Source: Pseudomonadota bacterium
GTDB taxonomy: Bacteria; Pseudomonadota; Gammaproteobacteria; Burkholderiales; Gallionellaceae
Reading direction: 5' to 3'
NCBI GenBank assembly: GCA_021787435.1
Contig: JAJYLY010000018.1
Coordinates: 1-41,556 of the forward strand
DNA: 41,556 nt
Made by a program: the position numbers and the translations under genes. Shown one piece after another: positions 23,786-33,747 of the stretch (its first letter is position 1; each line of letters begins with the position of its first letter). Under the pieces are notes generated by a model. It saw nothing but the letters and a program-made list of their open reading frames with translations. It had not been told where the DNA came from and searched no databases.

Positions 23786-26326
23786 ATGCCGAACTGCGAT
23801 GCCGCCGGACTGCGTGAGTCCATAAGGCTTGACAGGTTAAACCTCGAACAGGGTTTCCTGAAAGACGGCAATGCAGCGAGGCTTCTGAAGGCACACAGCA
23901 AACTGATAGACCGGCATTTATGCCACATCTGGCAACTATTGGACTTGCCTAAGGATCTGGCTCTGATCGCGGTCGGTGGTTATGGACGGAGTGAGCTGTA
24001 TCCCAGATCGGACATAGACCTCCTGATTTTGCTTGGCAAAAATCCCGACGATGAGCTGCAGGGCAAACTGCGCGAATTGATCGCGCTGCTGTGGGACATC
24101 GGCCTTGAAGTTGGCCACAGCATCCGCACCGTGAATGAGTGCCTCACGGAGTCTTCCGACATCACCGTGCAGACCAATCTCCTGGAGGCTCGCCTGCTCT
24201 CGGGCAATGCACATCTTTTTGATCAGATGCGCACAGCGCTGCATCAACAGCTGGACCCTAGGGAGTTTTTCAAGGCAAAGCTGCGTGAACAGCAACAGCG
24301 CCATGTGCGTTTCAATGATGCGGATTTCAACCTCGAGCCCAACCTCAAGGAGAGTCCGGGAGGCTTGCGCGACCTTCAGACGGTTACCTGGATCAGCCGC
24401 GCTGCAGGTCTTGGAACAAAGTGGCCGGAGCTTGCCAGCGCGGGCCTGATCAGCGCATTGGAAGCCCGCCAGATCGCAAGACACGATACGCTGCTTAAGA
24501 CACTGCGCACGAGATTGCATTATCTAGCGCACCGGCGTGAAGACCGCCTGTTGTTTGATTTTCAGACAGCGCTCGCCGCGCAAATGAACATCACTGCCAC
24601 CTCCAATCGCCGCGCCAGCGAACACCTGATGCAGCGCTATTACCGCACCAAGCTGGCCGTGCGTCAGTTCAATACGATATTGCTGCAAAATCTGCATGAT
24701 TACCTGTTTCGTGAAAAACCTCCACAGCGCACGTTAAACGAACGGTTTCGCATCACCGGCAACCTGCTTGAAATACGCGATGAGCAATTGTTCGAGCACA
24801 AACCTGAAGCGATCTTCGAGCTCTTCCTGATCCTGCAGAAAAACCCCGCTCTGACGGACCTCACTGCAAAAACGCTGCGCGCCTTATGGCGTGCGCAGCC
24901 GCGCATAGACCCAACATTTCGCCGCAACCCTGTCAACCGGGCGCGTTTCATGGAAATCCTGCGCCAGCCGCAAGGAATCAACGATGCGCTGCGACGCATG
25001 CGCCAGTACGGCATTCTGGGTCGCTACATCCCTGCCTTCGGGCGCATCGTGGGACAGATGCAACACGACCTGTTTCACGTGTTCACGGTGGACGAACACA
25101 TCCTGATGGTGGTTCGCAACCTGCGCCGCTTCACGCTGGCAAAATACGCGCATGAATTGCCGCTTTGCCACAGGCTGATCAGCGAATTCGCAAGACCTGA
25201 AGTGCTTTATATCGCAGGTCTTTTCCACGACATCGCCAAGGGGCGCGGCGGCGATCATTCGAAGCTGGGCATGAAAGACGCGCGTCACTTCTGCAAACAA
25301 CACCAGTTGAGCGATGACGACAGCGATCTGGTGGTATGGCTGGTCGAACAGCATCTCACGCTGTCCGCCACAGCGCAGAAGCAGGATTTATCGGATCCCG
25401 AAGTGATCGCTGCATTCGCTGGCAAGATCAGGAATGACCGCTATCTGGTCGCGTTATATCTTTTAACGATAGCCGACGTGCAAGGAACCAGCCCGAAAGT
25501 ATGGAATGCCTGGAAGGCCAAGCTGATGGAGGACTTGTTCCAGATGACGCGCCGCTATCTCAAGGAAGGTGCCGCAACAGACCATCTTGCCGAAATACGC
25601 GCACAGGCAGCAGCCACGCTGAATCTGTATGCGATCCCACCCGAATCCTACCGTCTGCTCTGGGCGCAGCTTGACGACAATTATTTTCTGGATCACGAGG
25701 CACAGGAAATCGCTTGGCATACCCGCTGGCTAGCTTACAGGGCAAACCCTCCGGCGCCCATCGTCAAAACTCGTTTAAGCCGTGCCGGCACAGGACTGCA
25801 GGTGATGGTCTATTGCCCGGATCAGCGCCAGCTGTTCGCGCGCATTTGCGCTTTCTTTGCGCGCATGCATTACACCATCGTGGAAGCCAAGATACATACG
25901 ACCCATCATGGATATGCGCTGAACAGCTTTCAGGTCATGGAAATCACCCGGAGTGAAATGGCTTACCGCGACCTGATGAACTACATCGAATTTGAACTCA
26001 CTGAAAAGATCGCACAGGCAAAGCCGATAGAACCCGTCGCGACAGGGCGGGTCAACCGGCAACTCAAGCATTTCCCGATCGAGGGCAAGATCAACATTGA
26101 AAGAGATAAGCGCGGCCTGTACGTATTGTCGCTGATCGCAGGCGATAGGCCGGGATTGCTCGCACAAATCGCACAACTCATGGACAAACACGACATCCGT
26201 CTGCATCGCGCAAAAATAAACACGCTGGGCAGCCGTGCAGAGGATGTATTCTGGATCAGCGGCCGAATTCTGGACAAACCGCAGGATGCCAGCGGATTTC
26301 TTAACGAACTGCTGGAAAAACTCTAG
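23786..26326 (+). CDS. glnD: bifunctional [protein-PII] uridylyltransferase / uridylyl-removing enzyme
   Basis: This 846-residue nitrogen sensor uridylylates PII when glutamine is low and removes UMP when it is high. The nucleotidyltransferase domain has GGYGRSE at 64-70 with D76 and D78. The HD hydrolase domain is near residue 480 (LFHDIAKGRGGDHSKLG). ACT domains that bind glutamine lie at about 671-720 and 777-830 (IAGDRPGLLAQIAQLM). It is translated right after map (four-base gap). It converges on the coiled-coil gene 25 bases downstream. It is intact and of normal length. Confidence 0.95.
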   Translation: MPNCDAAGLRESIRLDRLNLEQGFLKDGNAARLLKAHSKLIDRHLCHIWQLLDLPKDLALIAVGGYGRSELYPRSDIDLLILLGKNPDDELQGKLRELIALLWDIGLEVGHSIRTVNECLTESSDITVQTNLLEARLLSGNAHLFDQMRTALHQQLDPREFFKAKLREQQQRHVRFNDADFNLEPNLKESPGGLRDLQTVTWISRAAGLGTKWPELASAGLISALEARQIARHDTLLKTLRTRLHYLAHRREDRLLFDFQTALAAQMNITATSNRRASEHLMQRYYRTKLAVRQFNTILLQNLHDYLFREKPPQRTLNERFRITGNLLEIRDEQLFEHKPEAIFELFLILQKNPALTDLTAKTLRALWRAQPRIDPTFRRNPVNRARFMEILRQPQGINDALRRMRQYGILGRYIPAFGRIVGQMQHDLFHVFTVDEHILMVVRNLRRFTLAKYAHELPLCHRLISEFARPEVLYIAGLFHDIAKGRGGDHSKLGMKDARHFCKQHQLSDDDSDLVVWLVEQHLTLSATAQKQDLSDPEVIAAFAGKIRNDRYLVALYLLTIADVQGTSPKVWNAWKAKLMEDLFQMTRRYLKEGAATDHLAEIRAQAAATLNLYAIPPESYRLLWAQLDDNYFLDHEAQEIAWHTRWLAYRANPPAPIVKTRLSRAGTGLQVMVYCPDQRQLFARICAFFARMHYTIVEAKIHTTHHGYALNSFQVMEITRSEMAYRDLMNYIEFELTEKIAQAKPIEPVATGRVNRQLKHFPIEGKINIERDKRGLYVLSLIAGDRPGLLAQIAQLMDKHDIRLHRAKINTLGSRAEDVFWISGRILDKPQDASGFLNELLEKL

Positions 26327-26351
26327 GGCTGCGCCAGCTCGATCGACAGCT

Positions 26352-29300
26352 TCATCGCTGAAATGCCCACGAGCTTGGCCCCTTCCAGAACATTGACGGC
26401 ACTGTTGCCGGTTTGACCGCCTGAGCCGCATAAGCGCCGAAATACGCGCTGCTATACCCTGCCAGCAGGACTACAGCCAGCAGCCCTGCCATTTTTACTG
26501 CCGAGAACAGATATCCTGCCCTGCGCTGCCTTATTTTCGGCGCTATCTGTGCGCTGGACTGATCGATGGACACGCTCAATCTTCTGACTTCCTGCTCCCC
26601 AAGCTTAGCCAGCTGCAAAGTCTGCTTGGCAGCCTTTTTTTCCAGCAACACTTTTGCCTGCGCTAGGGAAGTCACCATTTTTTCAGCGACGATCTGCTTC
26701 TCTGCTTCCACAACAGCCCGTTCTTCGGCGGTGCGGCGTTGCTCTGCCAAAGCCAGCAGCTCCCGCTCTTTCGCGAACTTCTGCTGCTGCCGATCGAGCA
26801 ACTGTTGTTGCACCGACTGTCTTTGTGCCGCAACCTGCGCAGCATGCTCGGCCGCTTGTGCAAGTTCGCTTGCAGCACTCAATTCCAGCTGCTCTGCATG
26901 CAGCTTCGCTTGCTCAGCTTCGGCTGCGCGCTGCTGCTCCATGGTCCGTTTCTCAACAATTTTGTCGGCATTATGGACGATTTCATCGGTCATTTTCCGG
27001 CTGGCGATCAACGCTTCATCAGCGCGCTGCTGTACAACCTGTTCCGCAGCCATTTTCGCCTGCAAGGCCTCGCATGCCTGCCGTTCTGCGGCAAGCCGCG
27101 CTGCTAATGCTGAGATTGCCTGTTCTTCAAGCGCTGCTCGATGTTCGATCTCCGCCTGCAATGTACGCTCCTTTTCCAGGCGATTATTTTCTTGCACCAT
27201 CAACTGCAATGTCAGCTGCCTGTTTTTTTCAGCAGCCTCTGTTGCAATCCTGGCCGCTTCAGCAAGCTTCCTTGCTGCGACAGATGCGCGCGCTTCGATA
27301 CAGATGCGTTCGCGCTCCAGTTCGGTCGCCTTATTTTCTTCTTCGACGCGCATGCGGGTCATGTTCTCGGCGCGGGCTATGATTTTTTCGTGCGCCTGTT
27401 TTGCCTCGCTCATTTCCTTCTGCAAGGCTGCGGTCGCACGCGCCTCGCTACGTATGTATTTCTCTTTCTCCTCGAGAGCGCGCCGTTCGGTTTCCGCATG
27501 CAGTCTGGCCATATTCAGCCCGCGTATTGCAATCCGCTCCTGCTCCCTAGCATCGCTTATCGCGCGTTTGTTGAGTTGCAGAGTTGTCCTGGCGATAGCA
27601 CGGGCACAATCTTCCATGGCAATGCGCTTACTGTCTGACTCAATGGCAAGCTGCCGGACCGCCTGCGTGGATTCAATCGCAGCTATCGCACGCATCTCTG
27701 TTTCAATTTGTAATTCTGCAGTGCGTTTTTCCTCTTCTTCCAGTGCAACAAGACGCAGCGCTTCTTCTGTCGCCTGTTCGATGGCTGAAACTTTCTGCTG
27801 CGCTGCCGATACCAATGCCTGTTCTGCATGCAGACGTTTTTCGGCAGCCAGTCTTTCACTGTTCAGCACTTCGGCGTGCAACTGTGCAGATTGCAATGTT
27901 GCATTCTGGAATTGCAATTTTTCCAACAAGCGCTGCCTGGCAAGTTCCTCCGCCTGTTCTTGCTGCTGCTGGACCTGTTTGAGTTCTGTTTCCAGGCGTA
28001 TTTTTTCTTCGGCCGCATGCAGCGCCTGTTCTGCTGCAGCTGTGCGCTCATTTGCAGCCCTGATTGCAAGAGCCTCAGCTTGCAGTTGCAATTCCACTGC
28101 CTGCGCTGCCTGAATTTCTGTCTCGGCGCGTTGTTGCGCAAGAAGCAATTGATCCCGCCCGCTCGCCAGTTTCTGCGCGGCAACGTGAAACGCCAGATTT
28201 TCGCACTCCAGCCGCTCATTTGCCTCATGTGCTACCTGCAACATCAAGGCATGCGTTTCCTCATGCTGAGCTGCGGCCTGCCTGTCTGCATCGACCCGGC
28301 TCTGCAGCAGCCGAGTCGTTTCCCGCTCGGCTGCTTCCTTGCGTTCGGCTTCGGCTCGGGCACAAGCTTCGATTTCCGTGCGCTGTCTTGCCGCCTCATA
28401 AGCCAGACGCTCATGCTGCAAGCGCTCATTAGCAACGGCTTGCGCCTGATCATCGGCCTCCCGGCGTTGCATTGCCATGAGAGTGGCAGCCTTATCCGAC
28501 TCGGCCCGCGCCAACGCCGCTTTTTCGGCATCAATCTCAGCCTGAACTCTGGCTTCAAGCTCGCGCGTCGCCAAAGCCTCTGCCTCGACTCTGGATTTTT
28601 CAGCCTCGGTTGCGGCCTGCTCTGCAATTCGCTTTGCGTTAAGAATGTCTACAATGCGTTGCCGCTCTGCAAGTTTTTCTTCCTGCAGCCGTGCAATGGT
28701 ATTGTCTGAATTGATTTTCTCCTGAGCAAGTGCTGCGGCCTGCTGTTCGAGCCGGGCGCGATTTTCTGCGGATCTTGCCGCCTCATGTTCTGCTTCGAGA
28801 CGCCTGCTGATTTGCTCCATTTCGTATTGTTCGCTGTCAGCCCTTTCACGCGACAGACGCAATACTTCTGCTTCACTTTTAAGGCGCAGGCGCGCCGTCT
28901 CACCAAGCTGCGCTTCAATCTTCAGCTTTTCTTCAGCCATGTTGCGCTGCAGCTTTTCAGCAACCATGCGCTCAGCAACAGCCAATTCGGCCTGTGCCTG
29001 AAGTCTCTCGGTCTTGATCCGGATGGCGCGAATCTCCGCCTCGGCACGCTGTTGCGCCGCCTGCTCTGCATGGTATTGCTGCTCAAGGTGCTCCTGCAAC
29101 TCGCGTTCAGCAAACGCTTTTTTTTCTGCAACCGCATGGAATATCTGTTCGGTTTGCAGACGCTGCGTCAATTCTTCCTTAGCCTCTTCCTCGACCAGCA
29201 ATCTTGCCCGACTCTCTTCCGTCAGCTGTTTTTCCAATAGCTGCTTTTCGGCAATCTCCTGCGACAAACGCTTTTCAATTTCCATGCGTGACTGCGCAAG

Positions 29301-29543
29301 CTCAAAAAGACGTGCCTCTTCATGGCATTTGGACTCCAGCTGGGCAATCAACTCCATTTCCATTTTGACGCGCGCCTGCGCAATGGCGCGCGCATGCGCC
29401 TCGGCACGCGCTCTTGCCTGAGCGGAAAATCCTGCCTGCGTCTCGGCTTCCTGGTGCGCGCGCGCTTCCTGTATGGCCTGTGACTGAGCGATAAACTCTT
29501 CGCTCTCTTTGCCAACTAAACGAATTTTTGGATTGGATGACAT
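26352..29543 (-). CDS. giant coiled-coil protein with C-terminal membrane anchor, 1063 aa
   Basis: I do not recognise a family. From about residue 6 to 998 the protein is almost wholly Ala, Glu, Gln, Arg, Leu and Lys. I find no Pro and no Trp across about 990 residues, which points to one very long continuous helix or coiled coil. The first few residues are MSSNPKIRLVGKE. After IAPKIRQRR comes one hydrophobic segment (about 1011-1040, YLFSAVKMAGLLAVVLLAGY and on), then a tail of about 23 residues with KPATVPSMFWKG. This predicts a cytoplasmic rod anchored in the inner membrane by its C-terminus, the reverse of TolA-like proteins. A structural or scaffold role is inferred. It appears monocistronic. 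The complementary strand gives long Cys/Ser-rich frames that are artefacts. Confidence 0.85.
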   Translation of the reverse strand: MSSNPKIRLVGKESEEFIAQSQAIQEARAHQEAETQAGFSAQARARAEAHARAIAQARVKMEMELIAQLESKCHEEARLFELAQSRMEIEKRLSQEIAEKQLLEKQLTEESRARLLVEEEAKEELTQRLQTEQIFHAVAEKKAFAERELQEHLEQQYHAEQAAQQRAEAEIRAIRIKTERLQAQAELAVAERMVAEKLQRNMAEEKLKIEAQLGETARLRLKSEAEVLRLSRERADSEQYEMEQISRRLEAEHEAARSAENRARLEQQAAALAQEKINSDNTIARLQEEKLAERQRIVDILNAKRIAEQAATEAEKSRVEAEALATRELEARVQAEIDAEKAALARAESDKAATLMAMQRREADDQAQAVANERLQHERLAYEAARQRTEIEACARAEAERKEAAERETTRLLQSRVDADRQAAAQHEETHALMLQVAHEANERLECENLAFHVAAQKLASGRDQLLLAQQRAETEIQAAQAVELQLQAEALAIRAANERTAAAEQALHAAEEKIRLETELKQVQQQQEQAEELARQRLLEKLQFQNATLQSAQLHAEVLNSERLAAEKRLHAEQALVSAAQQKVSAIEQATEEALRLVALEEEEKRTAELQIETEMRAIAAIESTQAVRQLAIESDSKRIAMEDCARAIARTTLQLNKRAISDAREQERIAIRGLNMARLHAETERRALEEKEKYIRSEARATAALQKEMSEAKQAHEKIIARAENMTRMRVEEENKATELERERICIEARASVAARKLAEAARIATEAAEKNRQLTLQLMVQENNRLEKERTLQAEIEHRAALEEQAISALAARLAAERQACEALQAKMAAEQVVQQRADEALIASRKMTDEIVHNADKIVEKRTMEQQRAAEAEQAKLHAEQLELSAASELAQAAEHAAQVAAQRQSVQQQLLDRQQQKFAKERELLALAEQRRTAEERAVVEAEKQIVAEKMVTSLAQAKVLLEKKAAKQTLQLAKLGEQEVRRLSVSIDQSSAQIAPKIRQRRAGYLFSAVKMAGLLAVVLLAGYSSAYFGAYAAQAVKPATVPSMFWKGPSSWAFQR

Positions 29544-29644
29544 GCGTTTGCCTTATATGAGCTTTAGCGACAATCGCAAAATATCACACGCGCTGACTGG
29601 CAAAACGCTGAACAGACGCAAAAAACTTGGCTATTTATACCCTT

Positions 29645-32407
29645 TTACCGCGGACTAAGCATAAAGGCCTCGAACTCAGAGACTTCGAGAGGTTTACTGA
29701 AATAATACCCTTGCGCCTCACCGCAGCCCTTCTGAAGCAAAAATTCGAGCTGATCAGCAGTTTCCACTCCCTCGGCAATCGTCTGAAAACCCAGACTGTC
29801 CGCAAGCATGATGATCGCCGTCACGATTGCGCGGCTTTCAGGGTCTTCGGCAATACTGCTCACAAAGGACTGGTCTATCTTGAGTTTGTTGATTTTGAAT
29901 TTTCTCAGATAACTCAAAGAGGAGTATCCTGTGCCAAAGTCGTCGATCGAGATGCGGATGCCGTGCGCGCGAAGTTCATCCATCACCGCAATGGCCGCCA
30001 GCGGCACTTCCATTGCCACGCTTTCGGTCAGCTCAAGCTCGATATACTCGGGCGGCAATTGCGCTTCTTCGAGTATCTTTACGATCAGTTCCGTCAGATG
30101 CGCCTGCCTGAACTGAACGGCAGACAGATTCACCGCAATTGCAATCGCCTTCTGTCCGGCATCTATCCAGCGCTTGGCTTGTTGTACCGCTTGGCGCAAT
30201 ACCCACTCCCCTATGCCCAAGATCAATCCGCTCTCTTCAGCAACCGGAATAAATTCCACCGGCGATACCATCCCAAGTTCCGGATGATGCCAGCGCAGCA
30301 AGGCTTCCGCACCGGTTATCCTGCCGTCCGCAATGGATATATAAGGCTGATAATAAAGCTGAAACTGTTCGCGAGCTAGCGCATGACGCAGTGCATTTTC
30401 CAGTTGCAAACGCCTTGCTGAACGCGCCTGCATTTCGCTAGTAAAAAAACGGAAACAGTTGCGGCCATCCTTCTTGGCGCGATACATCGCCACGTCCGCA
30501 CATTGATATAGCTTGTCGAAATCTGTCCCGTCAGATGGATACATCGCAATACCAACAGAAGGCGTCACCACCAGTTCATACTGCCCGACGTGGTAGGGCT
30601 CGGCCGTCATCTCCAGCAATTTTTCCGCCACATGCGCCGCCCCATCAGCAGAAGTCACAGGTAATACCAGAATAAACTCATCTCCGCCCATGCGCGACAA
30701 CGTGTCTTCATCACGCAACAATCTTTTCAAACGAGCAGCCAATTGAATCAACAGCTCATCTCCGATGCGGTGTCCCAGCGTATCATTGACGTCCTTGAAA
30801 TGATCAAGGTCCAGAAACAACAGCGCCATCTCCGTATTTCCCCGCTGCGACAGACTCATCGCATGTGCGAACCTGTCCTTCAACAGCGTCTGGTTGGGCA
30901 GCCCTGTGAGCGCATCGAAATGCGCAAGCCGCACAATCTGCACCTCAGTCTGCGCACGCTCTATCGCGAGGCTTGCCAGATGCGCACCGCGTTCGAGGGA
31001 AACCAGTTCAGCAGGTTGCGGGCTGCGTGGCACGGAGTAATAAAGCGCAAAAGTACCCAGAACCTGCTTCTGGGTTGACAGGACAGGGATGGACCAGCAA
31101 GCCGAAAGCCCGTGACTTAACGCCAGCGCCCTGCAGTCCTTCCATAACGGATCGCTGGCAATGTCCGTGACGATGACCGTTTTTCCACTATAGGCTGCTG
31201 TACCGCATGAACCTGCGAAATCTCCGATTGGAGATCCATCGATCGCTTTTATATAAGACTCAGGCAGACTGGGGGCTGCACCATGCACGAGATGTTTTCC
31301 ATCAGGGCTCAAAAGCAGTACCGAACAGAACATGCCTGGGTACATCGCCTCGTAACTCCTGGCCAAGTCATTCAGCAAAACCGGCAACGAATCACCTCGG
31401 GCCAAGTGCTCCAGCACGGACCGTTCGTTTTCGCTCTGCAGCTCCATGCTTTTTCGCATCGCTTCACGATCGAAGTTATCGATCGCGAAGCTGATGTCCA
31501 TCGCTATTTCAATCAGGAGATTGCGCGAGGCTTCATCGAACGCATTCACGTCATCGGAATAAAGGCCGAAAGCGCCTATAGGAACACAGTTACGATGCAG
31601 CGGCAGCGAGGCGGAAGATTTCCAGCCAAAACGCGCCGCCCTTTCATGCCATGCCGATGTTGCAGGATCTTGCAGGAAATCCTGGCACCAGAACGGCCTG
31701 TTTTCTCGTATCGCAACTCCCGTAGGCCCGAGCCCTGAAGGGCGTTTTTCATCTACAGAGATATCGATGTCTGCCAGATACTCCGAGCCATCGCCGTAAA
31801 AGGCCACAGGTTTGACCTGCCCGCTTGCCTCATCGAGCATGCCTATCCACGCCATCTTCATGCCACCGAAACGCACGGCATCCAGGCAGATTTGCGGGAA
31901 CAGTTCTGCTTCGGAAGATGACCGCACGATGGCCTGATTGCACTGGCTTAAAGCGGCATAAAGCTGCGTCAGACGATTGACTCTGGCAATAGCGGCGCTC
32001 CGCTCTGTAATATCGCGCGCAATACCTAACACCCCCATCAACCGCCCGCTGTCATCATACATCGGGGCTTTGATCGTCTCTACATAGACACGGTGTCCGT
32101 CATCTGCAAAAGTGATCCATCTTTCCGTGATATCGATTTTTCCTGACTTCATGGCAATGAGATCGTGCTCACGGAACGAATCCGCCTGTTCGCGATCCAC
32201 AAAATCGTAATCCGTCTTGCCGACGATCATGGCCTCACTCGCGCCATAAAAACGCTCGCACATCCGGTTGCACGCAATGAAAACTCCATTCTCGTCCTTT
32301 AACCAGACCAGATCGGGGATGGTCTGCAGGATGACTCGAAACAGGGAATTCGCGCGTTGTTTGCTGCACGTCAGTGCTTCAAGCGTCTGTTCTGCCGAAG
32401 GGCTCAT
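29645..32407 (-). CDS. PAS-GAF-GAF-GGDEF-EAL c-di-GMP signalling protein
   Basis: This 920-residue cytosolic protein begins with a PAS domain (residues about 20-135, IPDLVWLKDENGVFIACNRM to GIARDITER). Two GAF domains follow at about 150-320 and 335-480. The GGDEF domain (about 500-660) has an intact SRMGGDEFILVLP and the EAL domain (about 675-915) has TGAEALLRWHHPELG. Both enzymatic signatures are kept, so it could make and break cyclic di-GMP under control of ligands bound by the PAS and GAF domains. No membrane segment is seen. It lies upstream of the coiled-coil gene on the same strand, 101 bases apart. Confidence 0.92.
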   Translation of the reverse strand: MSPSAEQTLEALTCSKQRANSLFRVILQTIPDLVWLKDENGVFIACNRMCERFYGASEAMIVGKTDYDFVDREQADSFREHDLIAMKSGKIDITERWITFADDGHRVYVETIKAPMYDDSGRLMGVLGIARDITERSAAIARVNRLTQLYAALSQCNQAIVRSSSEAELFPQICLDAVRFGGMKMAWIGMLDEASGQVKPVAFYGDGSEYLADIDISVDEKRPSGLGPTGVAIRENRPFWCQDFLQDPATSAWHERAARFGWKSSASLPLHRNCVPIGAFGLYSDDVNAFDEASRNLLIEIAMDISFAIDNFDREAMRKSMELQSENERSVLEHLARGDSLPVLLNDLARSYEAMYPGMFCSVLLLSPDGKHLVHGAAPSLPESYIKAIDGSPIGDFAGSCGTAAYSGKTVIVTDIASDPLWKDCRALALSHGLSACWSIPVLSTQKQVLGTFALYYSVPRSPQPAELVSLERGAHLASLAIERAQTEVQIVRLAHFDALTGLPNQTLLKDRFAHAMSLSQRGNTEMALLFLDLDHFKDVNDTLGHRIGDELLIQLAARLKRLLRDEDTLSRMGGDEFILVLPVTSADGAAHVAEKLLEMTAEPYHVGQYELVVTPSVGIAMYPSDGTDFDKLYQCADVAMYRAKKDGRNCFRFFTSEMQARSARRLQLENALRHALAREQFQLYYQPYISIADGRITGAEALLRWHHPELGMVSPVEFIPVAEESGLILGIGEWVLRQAVQQAKRWIDAGQKAIAIAVNLSAVQFRQAHLTELIVKILEEAQLPPEYIELELTESVAMEVPLAAIAVMDELRAHGIRISIDDFGTGYSSLSYLRKFKINKLKIDQSFVSSIAEDPESRAIVTAIIMLADSLGFQTIAEGVETADQLEFLLQKGCGEAQGYYFSKPLEVSEFEAFMLSPR

Positions 32408-32527
32408 CGCCTTATATAGCCTTTCAAAATCCGCAACTTAGTGTCACACATAATCAAGCAGTTTACTCCGGTTTTTTATCAGCCGCCACATTGCTATTAT
32501 TCCCATGCCATATCCGGACTCGATCAT

Positions 32528-32629
32528 CTGTTCCTGACTTTGGACTACCAGTACGTCGTCAATCCAGCCTACAACAGGGACCGTGGACCCATCTCGTTTT
32601 TCGGGGCCCGCCTGCACAAGGAGTTTTAG
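32528..32629 (+). pseudogene. C-terminal relic of an OprB-like carbohydrate porin
   Basis: The 296-base gap before the aldo-keto reductase contains 33 codons reading LFLTLDYQYVVNPAYNRDRG then PISFFGARLHKEF and a stop. This is the last two beta strands of an outer-membrane porin of the OprB-like group, ending in the usual terminal Phe. No upstream part of the gene remains before 32528. It is a fragment left by a deletion. The rest of 32408-32703 probably holds the promoters for the flanking divergent genes. Confidence 0.6.
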
Positions 32630-32703
32630 CAGACCGACCTTTTCAAATCTGCACTATGCGCAAGAACGGTTAGAATATCCCAACCTTACATCCGAGAGTG
32701 ATC

Positions 32704-33738
32704 ATGGAATACAGACAACTAGGCAGCAGCGATTTGACCGTATCAGCCTTATCCCTAGGCACGATGACGTTTGGCGAACAGAACACCGAAAAAGATGCGC
32801 ACCAGCAACTCGATACGGCAGCAGCATACGGGGTGAATTTCATCGACACGGCCGAAATGTATCCCGTCCCGCCGCGCGCAGAAACACAGGGACGCACTGA
32901 AAGCCATGTCGGTTCCTGGCTCAAGAGTCAGCAGCGCGAGAAATTCATCATCGCTACTAAGATTGCGGGCCCCTCGCGCGGATTCGCCTGGATACGCAAT
33001 GGCCCGCGTGTGAATCGCGAACATCTGAATGCCGCTGTCGATGCCAGCCTGAAACGCCTGCAGACAGACTATATCGATCTATACCAGATACACTGGCCGG
33101 ATCGTTATGTGCCCATGTTTGGCGCAACCAGCTATGACGTAACACAGGAACACGACAGCACGCCTGTTGCCGAACAGCTGTCGGCCCTGAGTGATCTTGT
33201 CAAGGCAGGAAAAATAAGACACATCGGCCTGTCCAACGAGACGCCTTGGGGGGTTGCAGAATTCACGCGCTGTGCCGAACAGACAGGCTTGCCAAGAATC
33301 ATCTCGATTCAGAACGCCTATCATCTGATGAACCGGACTTTTGAGAGCGGTTTGTCGGAAGTTTGCCATCATGCCAAGGTCGGCTTGCTGGCCTACAGCC
33401 CTCTGGCTTTCGGGCATCTCTCCGGGAAATACCATAGAGACCAAAAAACGCAAGGCCGCATCACCCTGTTTCCAGGTTTCGGCCAGCGTTACCAAAAGAC
33501 CAACGTTCCATCTGCGACAGCCGCTTACTTAAGCATTGCACAGCAGGCAGGCATCAGCGCTGTCCATCTGGCGCTGGCTTTTGCCCGAACCAGATGGTTC
33601 ACGTCCAGCGTCATTCTGGGTGCGACGACTCTGGCGCAACTCGAAGAAAATCTTGCCAGTTCGGAGCTTACGATCACGTCCGATTTGCTTCATGAGATCG
33701 AAACAGTGCACAGCCTGTATCCCAACCCTGCACCCTGA
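32704..33738 (+). CDS. NADP(H)-dependent aldo/keto reductase (Tas-like)
   Basis: This 344-residue TIM-barrel oxidoreductase starts MEYRQLGSSDLTVSALSLGT. It has the catalytic Asp and Tyr in NFIDTAEMYPVPPRAETQGR, Lys in KFIIATKIAG, and His in DLYQIHWPDRY. The cofactor-binding end is SSVILGATTLAQLEENL. The PVPPRAET insertion and overall layout match E. coli Tas. The physiological substrate is unknown. The start 32704 is chosen because MEYRQLG is the family N-terminus. It is followed by the kinase gene after nine bases, so the two may be co-transcribed. Confidence 0.9.
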   Translation: MEYRQLGSSDLTVSALSLGTMTFGEQNTEKDAHQQLDTAAAYGVNFIDTAEMYPVPPRAETQGRTESHVGSWLKSQQREKFIIATKIAGPSRGFAWIRNGPRVNREHLNAAVDASLKRLQTDYIDLYQIHWPDRYVPMFGATSYDVTQEHDSTPVAEQLSALSDLVKAGKIRHIGLSNETPWGVAEFTRCAEQTGLPRIISIQNAYHLMNRTFESGLSEVCHHAKVGLLAYSPLAFGHLSGKYHRDQKTQGRITLFPGFGQRYQKTNVPSATAAYLSIAQQAGISAVHLALAFARTRWFTSSVILGATTLAQLEENLASSELTITSDLLHEIETVHSLYPNPAP

Positions 33739-33747
33739 TTACCGTCA

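Noticed and set aside
26566..28113. Long plus-strand frame rich in Cys, Ser and Ala opposite the coiled-coil gene
   Set aside because: It is the complement of Ala/Glu/Gln-rich codons (GCA, GCN, CAG), which yields Cys/Ser/Leu by chance. It has no ribosome site or recognisable domain, and the minus frame is far longer and coherent.
29627..30379. Plus-strand frame opposite the EAL domain
   Set aside because: It is antisense to intact GGDEF-EAL coding sequence with no own ribosome site or domain.
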